This document shows positions 12,701 to 22,740 of a DNA stretch of 64,000 bases, one piece after another. Under the pieces are notes generated by a model that was given only the letters and a program-made list of their open reading frames with translations, was not told the origin of the DNA and searched no databases. The translations under genes and the position numbers were made by a program. This DNA comes from Mermis nigrescens. Its lineage: Eukaryota; Nematoda; Enoplea; Mermithida; Mermithidae. Position 1 is the stretch's first letter; each line of letters begins with the position of its first letter. The stretch spans positions 634,411 through 698,410 of the forward strand of contig JAVLUZ010000511.1 of the NCBI GenBank assembly GCA_036768485.1. Direction: 5' to 3'.

Positions 12701-13007
12701 TATCCCGATATCAATATGATGTTTGACCAAGGGGTCCGGCCAAGAGGCTCGTTTTTTAAAACGAAAAATGGAATCGTATTTTAGGCAAAGTTCACGAATT
12801 TGTTGTTGTTGTTGCAAATAAACGGCAGAACCGTTTAATGCTTTATTTATTGACAAGAAATGTTCTGGTGTCCTATCGTCTGAATTGGCAACATGAGACA
12901 CAACTTCAACGTCAGTGATTAGTGAACCAACAATATCGCCAGAATCGATGTGAATAGGCGCTTTAGAGATATTACACATGCGCACAGGAAAAATAGGTTG
13001 AGACGCA

Positions 13008-13934
13008 TCAATTATGGAAGGAGCAACAAAAAGTGATGTTTTTTCCATAAAATCGGAATTTGGTTTGAATAAAGCAATATCGGAATTGCAAGAACCATGA
13101 CTGATATATCCAGGGGTTATTACTTCGTGTCGAGGTTGTATGATTTCTGGCTCCAGTAGCAAAACATGAACACAAACAACACCCGAAGGTGGTCGTGTTG
13201 GCTTTTGCGCGAAGCTGAATTTTTTCAGATGGTGATAAAAGTTTAACTTTTATGCCATTTAAAAATGCACAACGCTCGATAGGATTAACCCACATTAAAG
13301 CGGATTCACAAAAATCAATTCCTAAGAGGATGTCTTCCGGCAGATGGTCAATGATAGATACTATTGTAGGAATTGCATGATCAGCAATTGTGATAGTCAT
13401 TTTTACTTTATATCATACGACTGCTGTGATGTCACCTATACCATGAACAACTTGAGAGATTTGTTTAGGTGGTAGATTGAAACCAAGTCGTAGAAATGTA
13501 GATGTGGTCATCATGGTGACCTGCAAACCCGTATCTATGAGCGCCGGAACATCTACACCATGAATATTAATGAGAATCGTGAGCAGATTTGTCCCAGCAT
13601 GATTTACACTCGGAATATTCGAATCGATGGTTTTGATTGGAGGCGAATTTATTTGTTCATAGATTGTGAGACAACGCTGTAAGCGCTCGTACTCTTCGAG
13701 AAATTCTAGTGACGCGAATAAGTTAGAACGCGTGCTTTTTTCTAGCCCTTTTGCAGTAACCATGTTTACATCATTATGAGATGTAAGGGTTGGCTGTGAT
13801 GGGGGCGAATTAATGGTGGGTTGGCGATCTGCTTCATACATAACGTATGGGCGATTTTCAGTGCGATAATTTGAATTGTAATATGTTGCGCTTTGTTTGT
13901 TAGGAAACTTGACATAAGGCACATTTTGTCGCAA
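13008..13934 (-). pseudogene. Gypsy aspartic protease region and linker
   Basis: The active-site motif ALIDTG is followed by TTSTFLRLGF. After a frame break at about 13400-13413 comes the flap/C-terminal motif DILLGIDF. The retropepsin fold is therefore recognisable but split over two frames. It lies between gag and reverse transcriptase, as in other Ty3/Gypsy elements. The segment 12700-13000 links it to RT. Confidence 0.85.
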
Positions 13935-16090
13935 CTGTTTTGAATATCAATTATCCTAACGCGAATTTTGATAATTGACATGCGAATTTTGTTGGTAATC
14001 GTTATGATTTTGCCAAAAATTCGATTGTGCTTGCCTCAAATCGAAGCGATTATCATTATTCGCATGATTTGGTAAGCGATTATGACTAGGATTATGAAAT
14101 CGAGATTGAGAATAATGTCGATTCTGCGAATTTGAATGCAATGGCGAATGATGTCGCTGCGTAAAAGAACACAACTGGCTGCGATTGCGAGCCATAGAAT
14201 TGTTTCTGTTATGGTCAGAATAATTTTTATTAAATGATTGTTGTCGCTGACGCGTGAAACATTCTTTGTAGACATGACCTGTGCGTTTGCAAAAGGTGCA
14301 ATATTTACAAGAAGAAGTTTCTGTTTTCTCAGCACGCGACAAATGATAAAATGTTTTCTGAAACAAGCAATCTGGCTCATTTTGGTTAGACGTGCAAAAT
14401 GTATCTTTGGGTATTGCGCTTCCTGTAGGGGCGGCTGTTACCGATACATATGGCGTTAACGCTTTTTTATTCGCTTATTCATTATTCACGAACTCAGCGT
14501 TTAAAGCATTATCTAAGAATTCAGCCAGCGATGCTCAGGGCGCACGATGATACACTTCTTGTGATATTTCGGGTAATAAGCCTTTTTTCAATTGATGACG
14601 CAGCAAATGGTTAAAATGATCACAGTCAATTTCAAGAGGCAGTTGCGCCATTATCAATTGTTTGCGAATCGAAAGATAAAATGCTTTAACCGATTTGTTA
14701 GGCTGCTGTTTACGTTCTAAAAAACAATCAAAGAGCATTTCGGTGTCCAAAGGACAAAATTCCGCTATTAACGCATATTTTGATTTTGTGTAAGATTATT
14801 TTATATCAGCAGGTAACAAATGGAATAAGCGCGAAGCATAGGGATCTAGGAATGATGACATGAATATGACACGAACCAATTTATCGATATCGTAAGTGTC
14901 AGCAAGTGATTCGAACTCTGCAAAAAATGCTCAAATATCTGATTTATCTGCATTGAAAAATTTTTATTTGCGATAGCAATTTGCATTTGTTGCATGAAAG
15001 GTCCACAATTTAGAGTATCAGCAAGGTGTGACTTGCTATGCAAAGAACCGGATGAGGAATCCGAATTGTGATGGTGACGATAGCGATGACGTTGTGGACT
15101 ATGTCTATTACATGAATGACGGCAATGCGGGCGATCAGAACTACTCGAACTTTCATCAGAATATTTTACACGACGTCTCCTTGTGGATGACTCGGGTAAT
15201 TGCATAGATGAATTTTGCGGATTATTAGGTCCAATGTTCACGCCAGACAAGTTAAGTTCTTGTGGCCGAATTTCTATATTTGAAGAATGCAAAATAGCAT
15301 TATTTGTGCGGAATTTCGATATTCGAAGGACTTCGAAACAAAATTATTTGGCGGTAATTTGACATTTAAAGGAAAATATTGCAGCGGAGGAGGGTTTAAC
15401 CTCGGCTGCGAAGTCGAATTTAATTAATTAGGCATGAATGAAGGCGCATTTCGATTTAACGAAAGCAATGGCCGAGATAACGACTTCTGCGAAGTCATAG
15501 GTAAATGTTCTGCATAATCCAAATTCTGAGATGGGTTAATTTCAATGCGTTTAGAAACTATTTGCGGCTTAAGTAGATTACTTAATTCCGCTCGAAGTTT
15601 ATGCATTTCTTCCGAATTTTCCTCTTTATCTCGATTTACTTGTGAAGAAACGTTCGAAAACTGCATACGTATACACTGCAGAGTCTCAAATATAAGTTGA
15701 TTAGTAACAATAGGCTCGGCACAATTATTTTCGGTCTTTATGCTTAAGCCATTATTGCACTCTTCATCGGAGGCTAATTTATGCGGCTCAGAACCAGGTT
15801 CCTGGTTATTTGACGTATTAAGGATGTGCGTATTATTGATGATCGTATCATTATGTAAATTATCTCTAACAGGGTTAGCATAATTATTAATGATCGATCG
15901 CGTATTGTTAAGTATATACTCGTCGTCAGAATGTGAAACACACGAAGCATGTAACGACGAGGATAATTTGTCATTATTTGTACTTGAATTAGAGTCAGCA
16001 AGTACGGCTTTTTTGTTGGCAAACCGAATTAGAAGGAGTCAGGGGCTTTCTCTTCACCGGAGACGTTTTTAAAGTTTTCTTACCAGCCAT
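13935..16090 (-). pseudogene. Gypsy gag region, broken
   Basis: It starts at the ATG at 16088-16090 with a lysine-rich N-terminus that stops after about 30 codons. A capsid-like segment follows in pieces (14535-14750, with RKQQPNKSVKAFY; 14846-15292, with a Ser/Arg/His-rich stretch). A nucleocapsid CCHC zinc knuckle, CTFCKRTGHVYKEC, lies near 14280-14325. At least four frame breaks are visible. Gag would package the RNA. Confidence 0.85.
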
Positions 16091-16373
16091 TTTTAGGTAT
16101 GAAAACGTTTAAAAATGTAACGTTTGGTAAAAGAAATTTGACCAATTCGGAATTTTGCGAAAAATGTTTCGAATTTAACCTTTTTTCGAGATCGAAAAAG
16201 GTATCTTCACGTATATAGTTCTCACTTACACTAGGTAAGCTGTAACTAACGTGAAAATGAAAAGATATGTGTAAGACTAAGCGTGAGCAGCATATAGCAT
16301 GCGAGCTTAGAGCACATGTAGGCAAAAAACCTATGTGGCAAAATATATCGTCGAGGAAAAATGATGAGAAATC

Positions 16374-16598
16374 GTCGCCTGAGGGTCGACGGAAATGGAA
16401 AGTCGTCGTCGCCAGAGGGTCGACGGAAATGGAAAAATAATAGTGTCCTCGACACCTTCGTCATCAGAGGGTCGACGGAAATGGAAAAATAATAGTGTCC
16501 ATGACACCTTCGTTGCCAGAGGGTCGACGGAAATGGAAAAATAATAGTGTCTTCGACACCTTCGTCGCCAGAGGGTAGACGGAAATGGAAAAATATGA
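16374..16598 (-). repeat. ~55-bp tandem repeat in the element's leader
   Basis: Units of 'agagggtcgacggaaatgg', 'aaaaataatagtgtc' and '.cgacaccttcgtc' are repeated about four times (16374-16598), within the untranslated leader between the primer-binding site and gag. One reading frame crosses the units on the minus strand but is not Gag-like. Confidence 0.85.
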
Positions 16599-16850
16599 AC
16601 GACTTTGCCACGATACACAAAAGCTTTGCCACAAATGCTTACTTAAATGCGCACTGCCACAAACACGGTCGACACAATAACAGAGGTGAACAAAACGTTA
16701 CACATGTTTAGATAGCCAAAAATAATGATTTTTGGGTATATAAATAATTTTTAAGATGACTGACCAGTTCGGTTGTAGCTAGCAACCTCGAGGGGGGGGA
16801 ACTTCCAGTATAAATACAAAGGATAAATATAATAAATAAATATAAAAACA

Positions 16851-16860
16851 GGGACCTCCA
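16851..16860 (-). other. Primer-binding site, tRNA-Gln type
   Basis: Minus-strand TGGAGGTCCC directly abuts the inner edge of the 5' LTR. It complements the 3' end of a typical eukaryotic tRNA-Gln (GGGACCT plus CCA) over 10 nt, after which the match is lost. The assignment relies on general knowledge of tRNA-Gln sequences. Confidence 0.55.
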
Positions 16861-18002
16861 GTATAAATACAGTTGTCACTCTATGTCTACAAAATCAACA
16901 TAGGAACGGATGTATTCACCTTCGGGATTTACTTAGGTACCTAAACTGCTCTCAGCGCTGGTCCCAATCGCGTAGTCACTGAATAACTTCGATTCTCTGG
17001 ACCCTTGTAGACCTACGGCTTCAACTCCCTCAGTCCTAATATTGCTGACCGCTTTTAGTAGGGAGTTTCAGCAGCTACGCCCTAAATCCTAACACTCGTA
17101 CCTACCTAAATCCCGGAATGCCGCGAGGTCAGTTGACCTATCTCACCCCAGCTCAAGTTGATAAATTAACTTGTTTTCAAAGTTTACACTTGTCTTGAAA
17201 TGTTTTTGGTTCCTAATCAGTGCAGCACTCTAGACCTTAAATACAGCAACAGCGAGCTCTCATCTGGTCAATCATCATAAATAATTAAATAAGATTTTTG
17301 GTTAATTTTAGGGTTGAGAAAAGAATATAGAATTTCGAACGAAATAAATAATTAAAAAGTATTCACCATTCCTTTCCACCAAAAATATAGAAGTCCTCGA
17401 CGTGGGAAAGTCGACCAACCTCACCCTCGGTATAGTAAACCCCTGGGTGGGTTTTATTATTTTATTTGGATAAATACACACGGCGTAGCCGGGAGGCAAA
17501 ATCAAAATATCACAAAACGCTATTTTCCAAAAATACTACACTGAAATATAATACGACAACTGACTAACATCGACCAATTCGTTAATACCCAAATTTACAT
17601 GTCTCAATTGGCGTCCATCGACGCTCACATAAAATAGAACTGAACGATATTATAGGTTATGTAAATACTAATATGGAACAAGAACGTGAAATAATACAAT
17701 ATACGCGTTTTACTAAAATGATCAAAATAATGCAATGAAATCGAACGTTCAATAATTTACATAAGTAAAATACTGATGTTAGCATATACGTAACTCTGGT
17801 TTACCGGACAAGTATCTAATAGAATTTTGTAATAAAAATTAGGGATTTATTTGAGAACTGAAGGCATAGCCACGAGTACACATCATCGCAACAATGGCTA
17901 CTCGCGTTTGGCTATGTTAACCGATACAGTATCAAGCTGTTTTCGGAATGGCCTATGCGAACTGCTAAAACAAGTTCGCCCCGTGTAACTCTCACAGTTA
18001 CA
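16861..18002 (-). repeat. 5' LTR of the Gypsy element
   Basis: A direct repeat of 7188-8326, differing by scattered substitutions and small indels. On the minus strand it starts TGTAACTGTGAG and ends TTTATAC just before the primer-binding site. It would hold the promoter. Confidence 0.92.
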
Positions 18003-18485
18003 CATGTGAATAGTGAGGTACCCCATTTCCGAGCCCCTAAACTATGCATGTAACAGAAAGGTTTGGGGTATCCCCCAACCCGAAGCCCCCATCCTCACAG
18101 AGTCAGAAAATTTTTGACCCCTACCCGATTTTTGGAAAAATTGATATTTTTTGCCGTTTTTAGGCGTTTTTTGGAAGTTTTTGACCAAAACTTGGAGGTC
18201 ATTTACTTCTCCCCTCTAAAAATTGCCGGGAATCTCCTCGAATTTCGAGCCATTAGATGTGTGCCATAAACCCCCTTGAGTGGAAGAAATTTTACCGGAA
18301 ACGGGGTTGGGGCTGTTTACCCTGTTAGGCCCTACTTGAAAACCCCGGTTTCGGCAGTTTGGACTACCCCGTGGTGGAGAAACCCCGACGGAACGGTGTG
18401 CTCAATAGTTTACGATTCTGTTTCCGGATTTTACCGATCGCTTCCGGCTTTTACCCATCGTTTCCGTTTCCGTTTCCGGATTATA
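18003..18485. mobile_element. Palindromic repeat element, right part
   Basis: It continues the element interrupted by the retrotransposon. 18276-18400 repeats the module seen at 6600-7180, and 18400-18485 ('gtttccgtttccgtttccgg') is the inverted partner of 6451-6600. 18100-18260 holds a further dispersed module ('cagaaaatttttgacc') also found at 30730, 30930, 50880 and 56930. Confidence 0.65.
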
Positions 18486-19821
18486 CTTTTCCTTTTCTAT
18501 TACAAGCGATTACTTGCCATGACATGGCTTCGGTGAAACAGAATTCTGTCTATGATCGGGCCTAAAGGTTCAATAAGACTGTGAACTACATAGTTCAGCA
18601 TTTATTTTCGGAGCTGGAGAAAGTGGTACTACAGTCTCATATAAACTGGGATGTTTTATTTCAATACCAATCTATGCAGTCAGGAGGGTGATCTTGCAAA
18701 ATTTTATTCTTCGAAAATTGAATTTAAAACAATGACAGGGTTTCAAGAACTTTGAAGTGTACATATTTCCAACTGCTGAATCGTCGCACGTGGACGCTTC
18801 TATGATATATGGCGTAGAAAATAGTATCCATGAATATTCATTTTTATGAAGTCGCATGCACATATATTACTGGCGCTTTTTGCTATTATTTCTGCTACAT
18901 ATGCTGCACTGCTTCACATGAAACATCAAGCTCACGGGTTTAAGCGAAACATGCTCAGACACCCCCAAGGATTTAAGATCTTAATTTGACTATAAATGAT
19001 TGTACAACCGAATTTGCTTTAGAATCCGTGTGAAACTCCTTATTCATCGCTGAATACTAGCTTTATAACAAATGGGGCGGGTTAGTGGCTATAAAATGAG
19101 CGAATTCGCTGATAATCGAAAAAATGAATGATTAATTATGTATGATATGAAGAGAAGAAAGATTGCGGTACGTACGAAAAGCGTGATGAGTGTATGCAAT
19201 GGAATGAAGCCGCGCATCTAAATAATTGGTTAATGCAGTAGCGCGCCTATAAATGGTCAATGCAAATTATTTAAAATACTCAATGTATAGGACGTATGAG
19301 ATACAGACCTAATAAAACGTGTGTATATTAAATTAAAAATGGAAAATTTTACCTGCTTATATACCTACATATATATTTATATTAATTATACGAGTTAAAA
19401 TTTTCAATATCAATGTAAATCTATCCATCTTCATCGTCATACCTAAGGCAAGATGGTTTCCTATTGCGATTATGCGCCCCTTCGGCTTGAATATCGTTAA
19501 AATAAGGCAGCAAATTGTTTGTCGGAAATGTATTGGTTGCATAATACATCCCAACTAATCATATGACTATATGTACTGTGTTGTTAAACTCAAGTTTATG
19601 CATTTTGCGACCAATATTTGTAGTTTGCGTCCCAGTTCTGAAATGTATGTACACTAGAGGCAATGAATTCATACAGTACACTAATGTTGTACATAGTGAA
19701 GTCAAATATATATATATTAAGCATATCGCGCCAATTGTCACTAGAAAGGTATGAGGAACGTTTTTTTATATCTTTTAAGGTTGAACCCGTGTAGATAACG
19801 TTTTATTAATAAATAAGCATG
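18486..19821. other. Intergenic DNA
   Basis: No gene, RNA or repeat was recognised in this 1.3 kb. Confidence 0.4.
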
Positions 19822-20247
19822 TTAATCCTACTTTATCCGAGCTCTAGATCCGTGATCTAGTTGCCTGTTTTTGCAGTTTACTGTAAGGCCATAAATTCTT
19901 ATGTGGCAAGCTTCTTAGTACCCTCTTTTTCACTGCAACACGTGTTTTATTGAGCAAAAGATAACGTATTGACCTATATTTTATTAGAAAAGCTTGATTC
20001 CTTGATTTTATAACATGTGTTACGCGTGTTGCAGATCGTATTTCTTACACAATTTTGAATGTTCAAATATGTCATCTCCAATTGATTTTCAGTTTTGTGC
20101 AAACTTAGTGAATTTTTTAAATTCTCATGCGCTTGGCTACCAGAAATATGTATTTTTATTTATTTTTCTTATCTCCCTAATGACTAGATTTTCGATCTAG
20201 ATCTTGGTAAGTCTAGGTGCGTGACCCCTTGGTAACAGGAGGGTTAA
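19822..20247. mobile_element. piggyBac-like MITE, copy 1
   Basis: A 426-bp element including its TTAA targets (19822-19825 and 20244-20247). It is homologous throughout to 25679-26110, and similarity stops exactly at TTAA on both sides. The ends are imperfect inverted repeats (CCCTACTTTTACC in the other copy against CCCTCCTGTTACC). TTAA target plus CCCT...AGGG ends is the piggyBac signature. It has no transposase. Confidence 0.85.
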
Positions 20248-20272
20248 GTATTATTTGGCAATACCTCTGACT

Positions 20273-20330
20273 GTCTATTCCGTAGACATATGCTAAAATT
20301 GGAACGATACAAAGAAGATTAGCATGAGCC
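20273..20330 (+). pseudogene. U6 snRNA-like, 5' half
   Basis: The 5' hairpin GTCTATTCCGTAGAC keeps full pairing. It is followed by ATATGCTAAAATTGGAACG, ATACAAAGAAGATTAGC and ATG. This is the U6 core up to the AGC triad. The invariant ACAGAGA box, which pairs with the 5' splice site in the spliceosome, reads ACAAAGA here. After the triad the sequence departs from U6 and forms an 11-bp stem (20321-20331 with 20344-20354, one G-U pair). The 3' half of U6 is found 0.5 kb downstream. It starts only 25 bp from the piggyBac-like MITE. It is likely a pseudogene, though the paired 5' stem keeps a diverged functional gene possible. Confidence 0.8.
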
Positions 20331-20825
20331 TAATTCATCAGATGTAGGCTTATGCATTAGAATATAGTTACAGTAATCCTGTTGCATATTCAATGCTTGT
20401 AAAACCTAATCGGCGTAATTGATACGTATCGTCGCTCATATTTCCAAAATTTCTGCTTAATTTTCAATTCAGTTCTTTAGCTTTTGCGTTATACCAAGGT
20501 TACAGTAAGCCTGATACAGTTAACCCGGCGCACAACCATGATTTGCAAAACTCGGCATATATCAATCATATTTGAAAAATTTCATTTTAATCGGACTACT
20601 GGTTCACGGGATATAAGCTTAAGTGTTATAAGCCACAGTAAGCCTGTTATACAACATACACAATACCTACATTTCATATGGTTGCTTGATACCTTGAGTT
20701 GACTCCATTCATCGCCGGAGTTGTTTAGCAGGAATGGAATGAATTTCCTTAGCAGAAATGCATCCGAACGGAGTTGCTTAGCAGGAATGCATCGAAACGA
20801 AGTTGCTAAGCAGGACTCTGTTCGT
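20331..20825. other. Insert separating the two U6 halves
   Basis: About 495 bp. It contains three dispersed copies of a 'ttacagtaa.cctg' word (near 20370, 20500 and 20636). Between 20717 and 20817 it has a tandem array of GGAGTTG.TTAGCAGGAATG-like units about 35 bp apart. No clean GT...AG boundaries restore U6, so a spliceosomal intron is not supported. Confidence 0.6.
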
Positions 20826-20862
20826 ATGAACACACAAATTCGTGAAGCGTTCCAAATTTTTT
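20826..20862 (+). pseudogene. U6 snRNA-like, 3' half
   Basis: ATGAACACACAAATTCG and TGAAGCGTTCCAAATTTTTT match the 3' end of U6 (ATGACACGCAAATTCGTGAAGCGTTCC plus a pol III T-run), with one inserted base. It has the same orientation and correct order relative to the 5' half at 20273-20330. Confidence 0.8.
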
Positions 20863-21289
20863 CTTTTTCTAACTATGATTTATTAGCAAAACGTTTTCCT
20901 AACTAAAAGAAAGGTCAGCTAACTATTTTATTGAACAAAAAACCCGTTTTCAACAACAAAAAATGAGATAAAATGTATGGAATATTCTGTAGTTGTGCCA
21001 CACGCCACTATATTATGGTTAAGACATGCTTATCATTTCCAGATCGATAGCTGTATGACTGAGCTCAACGATCTTAAATAACATTCTGCTAAAAAAACTT
21101 AAATATGTACATATAATATAAACTTCATTTTCGGGATTACTCACTCGTGATAATTTGGCTGCGTGAATCTGATTATGGGTCGGAAGATTAGCAAGGCTCG
21201 GACGGATGACCACATGATTTATTTGCGATAATGAGCATGGTATGTTTGATGCAGATTAAGAGAGAAACCGAAGCTTGATTTGTATACAT
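20863..21289. other. Intergenic DNA
   Basis: No supported feature. Confidence 0.4.
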
Positions 21290-22088
21290 TTGTAGTATGT
21301 ATGTACATACTGGCAAAGAAAAATGCTCCGATGGAACAAAAAAGATGAATATACTTGGAATTGTGGATTATTATGGATGTAAAAGGAGGGGACTAGGAAA
21401 AATCTACCTAAAGTCGGAAAATCTGCTAAAAATCACACTTTCTCTAAGCAACGCAAAAAATCGATGTATATTCTGCGGCCAACAGATTAAAATAAATATT
21501 CAACCATAACAATGATTGAAACAGCAGCACGTTAGCTATGCAGTAGCTATGGGAAATGATATTAAGTAAACTAACAGTCTTCCAAGCCAATTGAATGAAA
21601 TAGCAAACATCGAAGACAATTGAAGACATGGTTGGTTAAAAACAGTAGGAAACACGTAAGTTGACTTGAAACAGACTTAATGTAGATACACTAGCATGCC
21701 CGAAACGATTGTGTGCACTAATCAATCGGCTCCTGCTTTGCTTGCTATAATGCTCATAAAACAAAACAACTTTAAATACAATACCTCTTAGTTTTCTATC
21801 AATCAGGTGCCAGCAATTTAAAAAAGTAACCTTGATAGATTTCGTTTATACACTCTTATCTGAAACTTCGAACATTATTTAAAAAAGACACTTTTTTAGA
21901 GGCCGCAGAATATACATCGATTTTTGCGTTGCTTAGAGAAAGTGGGATTTTTAGCAGATTTTCCGACTTTAGGTAGATTTTTCCTAGTCCCCTCCTTTTA
22001 CATCCATAATAATCCACAATTCCAAGTATATTCATCTTTTTTGTTCCATCGGAGCATTTTTCTTTGCTAGTACACTACTTTTAATTAG
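21290..22088. mobile_element. Long-TIR element F1, copy 2
   Basis: The left arm 21290-21483 and the right arm 21897-22083 are near-perfect inverted copies about 190 bp long (for example GGCAAAGAAAAATGCTCC against GGAGCATTTTTCTTTGC). The roughly 410-bp interior has no transposase-like frame. The arms match those of 2325-3372. Confidence 0.85.
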
Positions 22089-22374
22089 CGTGATTTCAGT
22101 ACATCAGTCAGTAAACACAATCAGTAACATGCCACAATAATGACAACAGTCCAAGAACGCGGAAAACAATATTGTTCTTAACATCAGCATTATCCTTTTT
22201 AAACAAGACAACCTTATTGACACCATCCATTTTCAAATTAAAACTGCATTAAGTTATTTCTTCTTAATGTGCAGTTCACTTATAATCAAGCACAAAAATT
22301 TAACCAACGAATTCACATTGCAAATCCTCACTCAATCAATACACAAGCGCAATGTGTTGTGACTTTTGAAATTG

Positions 22375-22458
22375 AAAACACCCAATTTTCAATTTTCAAA
22401 TTGAAAATTGGATCAATTTTCAAATTGAAAATTGGGTCAATTTTCAAATTGAAAATTG
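22375..22458. repeat. 28-bp tandem repeat, self-complementary
   Basis: Three units built from CAATTTTCAAATTGAAAATTG, which is itself palindromic, in direct tandem array. Confidence 0.85.
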
Positions 22459-22589
22459 GGTGTTTGAATTTGCGATGAAGAAAATAATCAAAAGATAGTC
22501 ACTTGGTTTATTTAAGCCGAGTAATAAAATAACGACCGTCCACCAATTCCAAACTAAAAGCAACTAATCTGATCACTATGAAAAAGTTT

Positions 22590-22740
22590 TGAAAAATGAG
22601 CTTGCTAAGCGAGAGTTGTAAACCAAGAGAAACTTAAAGTTAAAACCCACCATTAAATTATGAGAGAATTATAAAAGATTTTAAACTTCAAGAAAATGGA
22701 AAAGGCGGGATGTTGGTAAATTAGAAGGCAAAGATTTTCG
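22590..22740 (-). repeat. 3' flanking fragment of the Penelope-like element
   Basis: It is the inverted copy of 33862-34010, which lies directly downstream of a GIY-YIG domain remnant. It therefore probably derives from the 3' untranslated part of the same retroelement family. Confidence 0.55.

Larger units (their letters stand above)
7184..18006 (-). mobile_element. Degenerate Ty3/Gypsy LTR retrotransposon (complete outline)
   Basis: Outline on the minus strand: 5' LTR (16861-18002), primer-binding site, leader, gag, protease, reverse transcriptase, RNase H, integrase, a 1.3-kb 3' region, a polypurine tract and 3' LTR (7188-8326). The order protease-RT-RNaseH-integrase is that of Ty3/Gypsy. 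CACATG occurs on both outer edges (7184-7189 and 18001-18006) and is the likely target duplication (4-6 bp; the exact LTR ends are ambiguous by a few bases). The LTRs differ at roughly 25-30 sites by eye, about 97-98% identical. Gag and pol carry many stops and frameshifts, so this copy cannot encode its own proteins. Confidence 0.93.

Noticed and set aside
17308..17505. LTR-encoded protein shared with 7595-7831
   Set aside because: Conserved only because the LTRs are near-identical; the frame is shortened in one copy and has no domain.
20331..20825. Spliceosomal intron in U6
   Set aside because: No GT...AG pair restores the U6 sequence, and part of the U6 internal stem-loop is missing.
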